The position numbers were made by a program, and so were the translations under genes. Source: Anodontia alba (Eukaryota > Mollusca > Bivalvia > Lucinida > Lucinidae). Taken from it: a stretch of 64,000 nucleotides of DNA. How positions within the stretch are numbered: the first letter of the stretch is position 1; every line of letters begins with the position of its first letter. This document shows, piece after piece, positions 61,001-62,601 of the stretch. The notes beneath the pieces are model-generated. The model was given only the letters and a program-made list of their open reading frames with translations, made no database searches and had not been told where the DNA came from. The stretch is taken from the NCBI GenBank assembly GCA_964016985.1, contig OZ024821.1, positions 125,238,035 through 125,302,034 of the forward strand, given 5' to 3'.

Positions 61001-61789
61001 TTTATTATATTTCCCTGCCACTGTGCTGTTTACATGTATAAAATCATGATTCTTCAGAAACCACTTAGCCAATTTCCACCAAATTTCGCATTGATCCTGC
61101 TGTTGAAATGTAATTCATAGTTTATTCAAATGATTATGCTCCACTGATTGTCAGGCCTGTATATTCTTCTTCAAAACTAAGAACTGCTCAAATGATGATC
61201 TTTTCATTGGTTGCGATGATAGGATTGGAAAAATGTTGCATAACATCTGCATATCTGCAGTGGTTATGTCACTCAGGTGAGCGAGTTGTGGCCCATGGGC
61301 CTCTTGTTTCTAAGTCTGTTAGACAGGTAGCATTTTAGCTGAGAAATAGCATTTCCTACAAAATTACGCCTGTGCCCAGTGAAGTCTCAGATCAGCCTGC
61401 ACATCTGCTCAGTCTGATCAGAATCTTTACAGATCACTCTGTGGTATAGTTAAGAATCCTTTGGGTCTTCAGGCAGACAGCCGAGTCGTCACTTGGCATA
61501 CATGCAACCTTGTAGGAAATGCTATGCCCCAGCATCCACCCAGTCTGATCAGTCTTTGCTATGCACTCAGTGGATAGCTAAGGACCCAAGCTTTCTTCAT
61601 GCGGACAGCAAATACTTTGATCAGACTGGGTTGATGCCCAGGCTGATCTGAGTCTTCACTGGGCGCACATGCCATTTTGTATGTTTTGTCATGCTCTGGC
61701 ACAATTATATATTTTCACCAGGTACCGGAAAAGGAGGCCAGAGTATATGGGGAAGGAAATTTGAAGATGAGTTGAGAGATGGATTAAAG
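9027..61789 (+). CDS. PPIL3: PPIL3 (peptidyl-prolyl cis-trans isomerase-like 3), coding exons 1-4, 3' incomplete
   Basis: Gene-level entry. Four exons join in consistent phase to give the first 80 residues of a cyclophilin whose vertebrate orthologue has about 161. It opens [13 protein letters not shown] and contains the catalytic block [15 protein letters not shown], then [17 protein letters not shown]. The catalytic Arg (residue 44) and the Phe49, Met50 and Gln52 positions corresponding to cyclophilin A Arg55/Phe60/Met61/Gln63 are intact. The MSVTLHTD start and the absence of any N-terminal extension identify PPIL3 rather than PPIL1, PPIL2 or PPIL4. The enzyme isomerises Xaa-Pro bonds and is found with spliceosomal complexes in the nucleus. 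Introns measure 17.8, 16.8 and 18.0 kb and are filled with repeats. The C-terminal half (substrate-pocket residues including the Trp/His region) lies right of 64000. Confidence 0.95.
9030..9719. other. PPIL3 intron 1 start, no recognised features
   Basis: Follows the GTAAGT donor. Contains a short TCTA microsatellite near 9259-9274 and an A-rich run near 9510. Nothing else identified. Confidence 0.3.
9720..10807 (+). mobile_element. HINE/pearl-like element with about 5 units of 180 bp
   Basis: Head TTTTTAGCTCGCCAG and tail CCGGTGAGCTGCG then AACTCTTGTTT form a subterminal inverted repeat (GCTCRCC/GGTGAGC). The units repeat TTTGAAAAGTGT near 10018, 10205, 10387 and 10535, and GTAGGTCAAGGTCAG, with a period of about 180 bp. 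It lies in PPIL3 intron 1. Confidence 0.6.
11487..12860 (-). pseudogene. Decayed non-LTR retrotransposon (LINE), RT domain and C-terminus
   Basis: Read on the minus strand, 12850-12600 gives the RT block [20 protein letters not shown], then [13 protein letters not shown]. This corresponds to the usual IRGxTxxWIxSFLxxRxQ...SGVPQGTVLGP of CR1/Jockey-like LINEs. It continues with FINDLP and [10 protein letters not shown] remnants. At 12060-11810 the typical end appears: [13 protein letters not shown], then in another frame [12 protein letters not shown] and [12 protein letters not shown]. The 3' end near 11490-11510 has an ATGATG tail. There are multiple frameshifts and stops, the catalytic ADD region is broken, and a MITE lies inside at 12094-12314. 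Confidence 0.75.
12094..12314. mobile_element. MITE carrying the GTACTCATTAGAAG palindromic module (rearranged), inside a LINE
   Basis: It holds two direct copies of one arm (GGCACTTCTAATGAGTAC at about 12178 and 12218) instead of the usual inverted pair. The flanks CTACAGATAAG and CTTATCTGTTG are inverted. The 11-bp direct repeat GCTATTGCCTT borders it at 12083-12093 and 12315-12325, and it interrupts the LINE relic. The same element type is at 20749-20942. Confidence 0.6.
12861..13486. other. Intronic sequence; possible fragment of the 13487-15711 element family
   Basis: Around 13090-13215, phrases such as GTCCGCAA, GCGGACATTTCAGATACGGG recall the interior and end of the element that follows, so an older inverted copy may lie here. 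No gene seen. Confidence 0.35.
14557..14839 (+). mobile_element. tRNA-derived SINE with 9-bp target duplication
   Basis: Begins GCCGGCCTAGGTGGCTCCGT (degenerate A box) and ends GGGCCGTAAAACATCAACAC plus AAACAA. The duplication ATGTTCATT lies at 14557-14565 and 14831-14839. It is the same family as the inverted copy at 57326-57658: both contain AAACTGACAACTGCCC or its mirror and GTGCACA. The B box has decayed. Confidence 0.8.
15316..15624. mobile_element. MITE with hAT-like CAGTGCTTGCA termini, copy 2
   Basis: Termini CAGTGCTTGCACTAA and TTAATGCAAGCACTG, about 90% similar to 6848-7158 by eye. The 6-bp direct repeat AGTAAA borders it on both sides (15310-15315, 15625-15630), shorter than the 8 bp expected for hAT. 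Confidence 0.7.
15712..16216. other. Intronic sequence without recognised features
   Basis: AT-rich; the open frame at 15813-16010 resembles nothing I know. Confidence 0.3.
16217..16850. mobile_element. Nested fold-back repeat
   Basis: Arms of about 42 bp: GTTTTGATCGATTACGGAGA (16229-16248 region) mirrors TCTCCGTAATCGATCAAAAC (16339-16359 region), spanning 16217-16371. A second inverted pair (TTTTATTACATTTTC near 16374 and GAAAATGTAATAAAA near 16830) brackets 16372-16845. No coding content. Confidence 0.55.
20024..20251 (+). mobile_element. tRNA-Lys-derived SINE
   Basis: Head GCCCGTAGCCTAGTGGATAA, then GACTCTTAATC (the anticodon-loop sequence of tRNA-Lys(CTT)), then B box GGTTCGAGCC. The body contains TTTTCGCCCACCTTCGATGA and ends CCATAAAACCCAAATC plus poly-A. 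The same family occurs at 62613-62835. It resembles V-SINE-type molluscan elements such as RUDI, but that identity is unchecked. Confidence 0.85.
20749..20942. mobile_element. MITE with GTGGGTACTC palindromic module
   Basis: Arms of about 55 bp: ATTTCTCCATGAAA and TATGTTGTGGGTACTC on the left mirror GAGTACCCACAACATA and TTTCATGGAGAAAT on the right. The outer termini AGCTACAGTTAAG and ATATCTGTTGCT are weakly inverted. It interrupts a family-2 repeat unit. Confidence 0.7.
21202..24410 (-). pseudogene. 5'-truncated non-LTR retrotransposon (LINE): APE endonuclease remnant, reverse transcriptase, C-terminal Cys motif
   Basis: Minus-strand order. Near 24390 is the endonuclease motif LLCGDMNA, followed by a frameshift. 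24356-23649 encodes the endonuclease end with SEIDYIF and NLSDHTSLH, then a linker. 23652-22357 (431 codons) is the RT domain: [47 protein letters not shown] (palm motif A), [11 protein letters not shown] (motif B) and VADEMCFI in place of the usual xADD, so the second catalytic Asp is Glu. After another frameshift come the thumb (22323-22024) and a C-terminal [18 protein letters not shown] motif (21754-21350). The 3' tail is AAGAAGAAAGAAAG. There are at least three frame breaks. It is inserted in the family-2 tandem array. Most of the endonuclease and any ORF1 are absent. Confidence 0.88.
24411..24750. other. Remainder of the interrupted tandem unit and unassigned intron
   Basis: 24411-24465 resumes the family-2 unit (ATATTGGAATATAGTCATGA and AAACTTCACAG). 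The rest is unassigned. Confidence 0.45.
24751..24974. mobile_element. TTAA-type MITE, family B
   Basis: Termini AACCCTTAAAGTGC and CACTTTAAGGGTTAA are inverted. The interior has the GACATATCATGTAATTG / CATGTGAAATGCCAAGTC pair and an AAT microsatellite near 24893-24922. The left target reads ATAA rather than TTAA. Related copies are at 43112-43357 and, more degraded, 32148-32330 and 42930-43105. Confidence 0.6.
24975..25586. other. Intronic sequence, no recognised features
   Basis: AT-rich, with repeated CCATTA-type phrases around 25260-25530 (GGCCATTATGAAAAGGCCAT is a local palindrome). No coding signal. Confidence 0.3.
25587..26722. repeat. 23-bp minisatellite, about 1.1 kb
   Basis: About 45-50 units of 23 bp in two main variants, GGCAGCTAGGTGTAGACACA+GTA and GGCAGCTAGGTGTAAGTAGA+GTA, often alternating. 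It ends about 65 bp before PPIL3 exon 2. One variant contains GTAAGT preceded by GT, a donor-like hexamer, and every unit contains GGCAG, an acceptor-like end. Short minus-strand open frames rich in CVYTQLAAY are translations of the repeat. Confidence 0.95.
26788..26862 (+). CDS. PPIL3: PPIL3 coding exon 2 (residues 2-26)
   Basis: The acceptor is TTTTTTGCAG at 26778-26787 and the donor GAG|GTAATG at 26863. The exon has 75 nt, exactly 25 codons: it begins [16 protein letters not shown] and ends PKACE. It forms the first two beta strands of the cyclophilin barrel. A 1.1 kb minisatellite ends about 65 bp upstream of it. Confidence 0.95.
26863..27212. other. PPIL3 intron 2 start, no recognised features
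   Basis: Unique-looking AT-rich sequence following the GTAATG donor. Confidence 0.3.
27213..27470. mobile_element. Fold-back element with GTGGGTACTC palindromic module
   Basis: Outer arms GACTTGTTAAGGAGGAGTAT and its mirror ATACTCCTCCTTAACAAGTC (27258-27277, 27432-27451) enclose inner arms TATGTTGTGGGTACTCATTA and TAATGAGTACCCACAACAT. The total stem is about 90 bp per arm. Both arms share CCATAAAAA where the 20749 copy has CCATGAAA. Confidence 0.75.
27530..27612. repeat. Hairpin AAACAGTGTAGA-type repeat
   Basis: AAACAGTGTAGAACCTGATC pairs with GATCTTGGTCTACACTGTTT. The same hairpin phrase recurs within family A and B MITEs (27770, 43210, 62170) and near 28495-28552. Confidence 0.55.
27725..27930. 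mobile_element. TTAA-flanked family-A MITE
   Basis: TTAA at 27725 and 27927; termini ACCTTGTCCTGCTGA and TTAGCATGACAACGGT. The central CAGATCAGTTGGC/GCCAACTGATCTG hairpin has a much shorter loop than the copy at 4224. Confidence 0.8.
27988..28334. mobile_element. MITE with TACCRTATT termini and palindromic core
   Basis: Termini TACCATATTAGACCTAATTA and the mirror TAATTAGGTAGAATACGGTA. The core has arms AATTGCCTCGAC / GTCGAGGCAATTCAAATGAG and matching CTTTATAAAA / TTTTATAAAG. Partial relatives are at about 45180-45342 and 63583-63790. Confidence 0.75.
28335..29159. other. Intronic sequence with one short hairpin
   Basis: A hairpin at 28497-28552 (CAGACTGCTCCTGAGTCTG) is related to the MITE hairpin module. 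The rest is AT-rich and unassigned. Confidence 0.35.
29160..30110. repeat. Tandem array, composite unit of about 155/310 bp
   Basis: Phrases AAAATGCATTTTGCTT (29322, 29632, 29941) and TTGGAGTTATGTCCCTT recur, and TTATACCACACTTGGTCTC alternates with AACAGATTTCTCAGGAACTA. Open frames within are not genes. Confidence 0.7.
30677..31225 (+). mobile_element. Array element of the GATAGTGGCGG family, about 3 units
   Basis: Head TTTTATACCCCCCCC, then GATAGTGGCGGAGTATTATG; tail GGCGAGGTATTATAG then TTTTTAT. Units of about 130-140 bp repeat GATAACTTGAGTAA and TGTGCATTGATATTGTGGAG. Related copies are at 41935-42406 and 55211-55842. Confidence 0.65.
31466..31741. mobile_element. MITE with CATTACGAAAACA termini and near-perfect palindromic core
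   Basis: Termini CATTACGAAAACATACCTAT and ATAGGCGTGTTTTCGTAATG are inverted. The core arms ATTGTGGGTACTCGTTAGAA / TTCTAACGAATACCCACAAT and TTTCTGCTCAAAAACATAGA / TCTATGTTTTGAGCAGAAA are almost perfect over about 50 bp each. Confidence 0.8.
32148..32520. repeat. Degraded TTAA-type MITEs and fold-back remnants
   Basis: 32148-32330 is an old family-B copy (AACCCTTCAACTGCCAAG ... ATTTTAAGGGTTA). 32366-32500 shares CTCTGGGCTAATT and GTCATCTGCTG with fold-backs at 43437-43625 and 63243-63475. Confidence 0.45.
32540..32995. repeat. ACATGTAAA/ATTCTAC low-complexity array
   Basis: Units of about 14 bp such as TTCTACACGTAAAA, ATTCTACATGTAAA and TTACATGT repeat with palindromic phrases (ACATGTAATTACATGT near 32732-32748). 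AT-rich and capable of many local hairpins. Confidence 0.65.
33517..37216 (+). mobile_element. HINE-like element of the CTCCTCCTACAGTTTACATC family, itself split
   Basis: Head ATATGCCCATTTGAAAAATG, then CGTCCGTCCGTCTGTCC. About 6-7 units of 155 bp contain GGCTAACTCCTCCTAYAG, CCGATCAAGCTGAAACTT and GCAGAGTTATGCCCCTTTGA. Tail GGGCATATAATGCCCCGCTT, then GGAGCTATTGTT. ATATGCCC is the subterminal inverted repeat. Inverted relatives are at 51427-53346 and 58590-58865. The element at 34868-36889 interrupts it. Confidence 0.65.
34868..36889 (+). mobile_element. Third-level nested HINE-like element, two different internal arrays
   Basis: Head TTATCGCACCTGCTTGTAGC, tail CAGCAGGTGCGATGACGCC, then the palindrome TTCCGCGGAA and TTCTTGTG. 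Array 1 (34900-35590): 4 units of about 165 bp with TCGAAGTTCGACATTTATGT and CAACTACAAGACTAAACAAC. Array 2 (35590-36690): about 8 units of about 145 bp with ACCTTGACCCGGTGACCTTG, CTCCTCAACTATAAGGCC and CCTTGCATAGTGCTTCTC. The surrounding sequence continues cleanly on both sides when compared with the inverted copy at about 51770-51850. Confidence 0.7.
37285..37756. repeat. Exact 236-bp tandem duplication
   Basis: Bases 37285-37520 and 37521-37756 appear identical, whereas neighbouring units of the same array differ by roughly 10-20% by eye. The peptides read from the two copies are the same after the start. Confidence 0.9.
37901..39093. repeat. Unassigned intron with degenerate array units
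   Basis: From about 38340, phrases CAGAACCAAGAATTCC, GTTGACCTTTGACTTTTTTATA and GCAAGGTCAAATTTGATTTC are divergent versions of the unit in the element at 39094, but without a head. Confidence 0.45.
39309..39541. mobile_element. pogo/Tc1-type MITE with TA target
   Basis: Termini CACTACAACCTCTCTATAAC and GTTATAAAGAGGTTGTGG, bordered by TA. The repeated interior phrase ATAACACGGTT is typical of pogo-like non-autonomous copies. The centre is a perfect palindrome (TATATTGAAAAAATGACCAT and mirror, about 39388-39450). Confidence 0.8.
40681..40977. mobile_element. Long near-perfect palindrome (arms about 135 bp)
   Basis: ATATTCGACTGGGATGTTTC at the left edge mirrors GAAACATCCCAGTCGAATAT at the right. 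The arms run through GGTCACATGGTCCAATCAAA and its complement with only a few differences, closing on a loop of about 30 bp around 40815-40845. Because the arms are reverse complements, the same short peptide ([20 protein letters not shown]) is open on opposite strands in each arm. It is inserted in an array unit. No terminal motif of a known superfamily is recognised. Confidence 0.85.
41935..42406 (+). mobile_element. GATAGTGGCGG-family array element, nested
   Basis: Head TTTTTATACACAGCCACATG, then GATAGTGGCGGGATATTATG; tail CGGCAGGGTACTATAG then TTTTTATATT. It contains one GATAACTTGAGTA unit plus an unrelated stretch (42004-42180) with AAGTGGCAAAA-type repeats. Confidence 0.55.
42446..43111. 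repeat. Unassigned intron with fold-back remnants
   Basis: 42800-42855 has one degenerate arm of the palindromic module (CAAATGGGTACCAAGAACAC). 42985-43055 is a hairpin (AAGACTTGAAATTTTATGTG / ACATGAAATTTCAAGTCTT). Confidence 0.45.
43112..43357. mobile_element. TTAA-flanked family-B MITE, 290 bp upstream of PPIL3 exon 3
   Basis: TTAA at 43112 and 43354; termini CCCTTAAAGCGCCAA and TTGGTGCTTTAAGGG (imperfect). The central hairpin is AACAGTGTGGACCCAGATCA, closing on CTCCTAAAGGAG. A further fold-back with AACAGGATTTGACATTTCAT lies at 43437-43625, right before exon 3. Confidence 0.75.
43646..43739 (+). CDS. PPIL3: PPIL3 coding exon 3 (residues 27-58, catalytic segment)
   Basis: The acceptor is CTTTTTAG at 43638-43645 and the donor ACAG|GTAAAG at 43740. 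The exon has 94 nt, entered in phase 0 and left in phase 1. It encodes [13 protein letters not shown], then [17 protein letters not shown], with the catalytic Arg and the FM-x-Q pocket residues. It sits between two fold-back MITEs. Confidence 0.96.
43787..43990. mobile_element. Family-A MITE, about 50 bp downstream of PPIL3 exon 3
   Basis: TTAG|CCCTTGTCCTGCTGAA on the left, TTCAGCAGGAAAAGTG|TTAA on the right. The central hairpin is partly lost: AGATCCAGGTC ... GATCTGGATCT. Confidence 0.75.
44005..44190 (+). mobile_element. tRNA-derived SINE (second family)
   Basis: A-box-like GACAGAGTGGGTAGCGC, B-box-like GGTTCAAAGCCC, and body ATTCAGCTCATGACTA. 3' end GGGATGTAAAACACCAAATC plus an ATC-rich tail. 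A second copy, missing its head, is at 62345-62492. Confidence 0.65.
44325..44480. mobile_element. MITE with GGGCCCAGTTGTTCAAAAC termini
   Basis: Left GGGCCAAGTTGTTCAAAACT, right GATGTTTTGAACAACTGGGC. Interior inverted GTTAGTTAAC / TTAACCT phrases. The second copy is at 62868-63073. Confidence 0.65.
44510..44945. repeat. Tandem array, about 3 units of 150-155 bp
   Basis: Each unit holds TCTTGAAAATCTATTTTTCG, ATGGCCACCATGGC-type palindromic phrases and AGGCCAATTGACTCAAAACT. Confidence 0.65.
44946..45198 (+). pseudogene. hAT-type transposase relic (frameshifted)
   Basis: 44949-45137 is open and reads [20 protein letters not shown], then [14 protein letters not shown]. After a one-base shift the next frame continues [20 protein letters not shown]. 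The pattern xxRWLSxxxALxRIL and a preceding DLxxLFxxSxxRxxDY are familiar from DUF4371/hAT-like transposase-derived proteins common in marine invertebrates. There is no plausible start, the frame is broken, and it ends abruptly at 45198 where a MITE-like sequence begins. Family assignment is from memory and moderate. Confidence 0.5.
45199..45342. repeat. Partial MITE (right end of the TACCRTATT family)
   Basis: Ends GGTAATTAGGTCAAATACGG+TA, matching the terminus of the element at 27988-28334. Confidence 0.5.
45343..45745. other. Intronic sequence, no recognised features
   Basis: AT-rich, no repeat match noticed. Confidence 0.3.
45746..49040 (+). mobile_element. HINE-like element with about 18 units of 166 bp
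   Basis: Head TTTTTAGCTCACCAGAGCCG, CACCATCCGTTGTCCGTCTG. Units contain CTTCTTGTCAGAAACCACTG, TTTGGTGATCCTCTACCAAG, AAAAAACATGGCCGCCAGGG and CCCTATATATCTATATAGAA at about 166-bp spacing from 45990 to 48960. Units after about 47700 form a more diverged subgroup (GCTGTCATGATTCGTC). Tail CTCAGGTGAGCGATATA, palindrome GGACCATCATGGTCC (49019-49033), TCTTGTT. Open frames of 60-80 codons here are repeat translations. Confidence 0.75.
49112..50412 (+). mobile_element. HINE-like element, second copy of the preceding family, about 6-7 units
   Basis: Head TTTTTTAGGTCACCTGAGCT, GTGATCACTCACCATC. Same 166-bp units. Tail CTCAGGTGAGCGATATA, palindrome GGACCATCATGGTCC (50391-50405), TCTTGTA. It lies 70 bp after the previous element in the same orientation. 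Confidence 0.75.
50413..50704. other. Intronic sequence; open frame of unknown status
   Basis: The frame 50413-50652 begins inside the element tail and shows no recognisable family. CTATATTTTT repeats near 50430-50490. Confidence 0.3.
50705..51050. mobile_element. MITE with CGAGGGTTGAGYGCAAGACT termini and a captured fragment
   Basis: Termini CGAGGGTTGAGCGCAAGACT and AGTCTTGCACTCAACCCTCG; inner inverted pair AAATTTAGGTGCCATTT / AATGGCACCTAAATTT. Between them, 50823-50910 is nearly identical to 51723-51811, part of another element. Confidence 0.75.
51220..51400. repeat. Fold-back repeat of the GACATTTCATG family
   Basis: GGTAAAAATTTCAGCAGGTG ... GACATCTGCTGAATTTGCCC and the interior CCTTGACATTTCATG / CATGTCTCCTTGTCAAAG match fold-backs at 43437 and 63243. 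Confidence 0.5.
51427..53346 (-). mobile_element. HINE-like element, inverted relative of 33517-37216, 5' truncated
   Basis: The left edge read on the minus strand ends GGGAATATAATGCCCCACTT, GGCGGAGCTCTTGTC. Units of about 155 bp (about 52190-53346) contain GTTTCAGCTTGATCGGATGT, AACTGTAGGAGGAGTTAGCC and CATAACTCTGCTAATATTTG. The non-repetitive 3' part (51440-52150) matches 34560-34850 and 36895-37200, showing how that copy looked before its insertion. Confidence 0.7.
53347..54120. repeat. Unassigned intron, homopolymer-rich segment and a degraded palindromic module
   Basis: 53625-53700 is a decayed GTGGGTACTCAATGG ... ATGAATAACAAGATATG module. 53846-54000 combines poly-C, poly-A, a G run and long poly-T, a likely assembly-error zone. 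Confidence 0.5.
54121..55040. repeat. Head-to-head array units of the CATGACATAGTAGGGTTC family
   Basis: 54121-54650 is inverted (minus-strand tail with the palindrome CCCTTTAGGG and ATCTTCTAG; units with GAAGTTGCAGAGACAC). 54660-55040 is in plus orientation (TTCGTGTCTCTGCAACTCCT). Units are about 176 bp. Confidence 0.6.
55211..55842 (+). mobile_element. GATAGTGGYGG-family array element, interrupted by a LINE 3' end
   Basis: Head TTTTTATACCCAGTCAAATG, ATAGTGGTGGGGTATTATGG, CCGTCCGTCAGTCG. Units repeat GATAACTTGAGTAA and TGCATTGATATT; tail GGCGGGGTATTATAG, TTTAAGGTTTTATTG. 55364-55566 is inserted. Confidence 0.65.
55364..55566 (+). mobile_element. 5'-truncated LINE 3' end with 8-bp target duplication
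   Basis: One frame reads [16 protein letters not shown] and [20 protein letters not shown], the C-terminal zinc-finger-like ending seen in many invertebrate LINE ORF2 proteins. The end is GGTCATTGCCAGTAATGACA, GACGAACGA. The flanking repeat GGTATGTG lies at 55356-55363 and 55567-55574, and removing the insert restores CTTGGTATGTGCATTGATAT of the array unit. Confidence 0.8.
56128..57960 (+). mobile_element. Array element of the CATGACATAGTAGGGTTC family, about 9 units, with SINE insertion
   Basis: Head TTTTTTATGCTCCAGCCACG, AAGTGGAGGAGGGCATATAG, CATCCGTGTGTCTGTCCGTC. Units of about 176 bp contain CTGCAACTTCTCCTACAGTT, GCAGCAAAGTAAGAATATAG and GGGCATGTGCATAAAGGTCA. The 3' end is unclear. The SINE 57339-57645 interrupts one unit. 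Confidence 0.65.
57326..57658 (-). mobile_element. tRNA-derived SINE with 13-bp target duplication
   Basis: Minus strand begins GCCGGCCTCGGTGGCTCAGT, with B box GGTTCAACCCC, body, then GTCCGTAAAACCTCAACACA, AACAAA. The duplication AAAGTAAGAATAT lies at 57326-57338 and 57646-57658. The tRNA-like region is the best preserved in the window, so this may be a young copy. Confidence 0.92.
58040..58340. repeat. TATC and TTTA microsatellites, A-rich segment
   Basis: (TATC)n at about 58053-58083, (TTTA)n at about 58127-58157, and an A-rich GAAAAA tract at 58268-58322. AAATCAAACTGGTG occurs twice (58106, 58183). Confidence 0.8.
58590..58865 (-). repeat. Fragment of the 33517-37216 element family, with its head
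   Basis: Two units (CAGATTGATCGGATGTAAAA, AACTGTAGGAGGAGTTAGCC). The right edge reads on the minus strand ATATGTCCGTTTGAAAAACG, GGACGTATTATGTTACAGGG, the 5' head missing from 51427-53346. Confidence 0.65.
58866..59128. other. Intronic sequence, no recognised features
   Basis: Nothing identified. Confidence 0.3.
59129..61308 (+). mobile_element. HINE-like element with about 497-bp higher-order unit
   Basis: Head TTTTTAGCTCACCTGAGCTA, TGCTCAGGATGAGCTTTTGT, GTCCATCCGTCCATCC. A higher-order unit of about 497 bp, marked by GGCCGCCATGCCCATATATG near 59343, 59840, 60338 and 60834, is made of two related halves (each with GACATTTGACCTTTTT). Tail CTCAGGTGAGCGAGTTGT, palindrome GGCCCATGGGCC (61290-61301), TCTTGTT. 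Confidence 0.75.
61345..61686. mobile_element. Fold-back MITE 35 bp upstream of PPIL3 exon 4
   Basis: CCTGTGCCCAGTGAAGTCTC and AGATCAGCCTG on the left mirror CAGGCTGATCTGAGTCTTCA and CTGGGCGCACATG on the right; inner CAGTCTGATCAG/CTGATCAGACTG phrases. Termini near TTTCCTACAAAATTACG and ATTTTGTATG. Confidence 0.65.
61722..61789 (+). CDS. PPIL3: PPIL3 coding exon 4 (residues 58-80)
   Basis: The acceptor is TATTTTCACCAG ending at 61721 and the donor AAAG|GTATAC at 61790. The exon has 68 nt and completes the split Gly58 codon (G|GT). It encodes [20 protein letters not shown], the loop conserved in all PPIL3 proteins. A fold-back MITE ends about 35 bp upstream, leaving very little intronic space for the branch point. 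Confidence 0.95.
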
Positions 61790-62129
61790 GTATACATTTG
61801 TAAAAAAAAAGATTCTTGAAAGCATATGTCAACTAGAGATGCTCCAAACTTTCCTGGATTGGCATGGTAACTCAGTATCAAATGAAAAGAAACTCTGGAA
61901 TTTGGTTTGTGGACTGGGCACACAGCCTTTTAACGAAATAATGGCTATATATATATATATGAAACTGAACCAAACACAAAAATGTCCAAAACAGTTAGGT
62001 TACTGTCAGCTGCATGAATGTCTGGCCTCAGTTTCTCTATGTGAGGTATTTTGATGAAGAAGTTCCTGGCCACGAATAAAGTAGTTCATCTACAATTTGA
62101 AACATAGCCAAAGTAGTTATTGGGGAAAC

Positions 62130-62343
62130 TTAACCCTTGTCATGCTGAACCCGGATATACCCTGCCTTTGCAAACAGCGTAGATCCAGATCAGTTGGCTT
62201 CTGAAGAAGCCAACTGATCTGAATCTGCACTGTTTGCCATTAAGTATGTGAATTTATAGAAACAATCCGCATCAAGCAATCTGATTGGCTGAAAATTAGA
62301 AATGGGCGTGGCATCTTAAATTATTCAGCATGACAAGGGTTAA
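62130..62343. mobile_element. TTAA-flanked family-A MITE
   Basis: TTAA|CCCTTGTCATGCTGAACC at the left and GATTATTCAGCA-type, ending CATGACAAGGG|TTAA, at the right. The central arms GATCAGTTGGCTTC/GAAGCCAACTGATC are intact. It is among the best-preserved copies. Confidence 0.85.
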
Positions 62344-62344
62344 T

Positions 62345-62492
62345 GAAATATGTTCCATAGAGTGATGGGTTCAAATCCAGCTGGAGGCAAAATTCAGCTC
62401 ATGACTATGCAGGTTTTCATTGCACAGAGCCTTTAGTTATCATCCTACATTATCTCGAGGTTGAAAGAGATATAAAACACAAAATTATCATT
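62345..62492 (+). repeat. Second copy of the 44005 SINE family, head missing
   Basis: GGGTTCAAATCCAG (B box), AATTCAGCTCATGACTATGC, 3' end GAGATATAAAACACAAAATT. It starts right after the MITE ending at 62343. Confidence 0.55.
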
Positions 62493-62601
62493 GTCCATAA
62501 AGGGCAATATGTTCATTATTACATGTAACAATGGTAATATTTCTCAGCTACAGTGTAGTGCTAAAATGACAGCCAACAATTCTCTCTTTCTTGGATGATC
62601 C

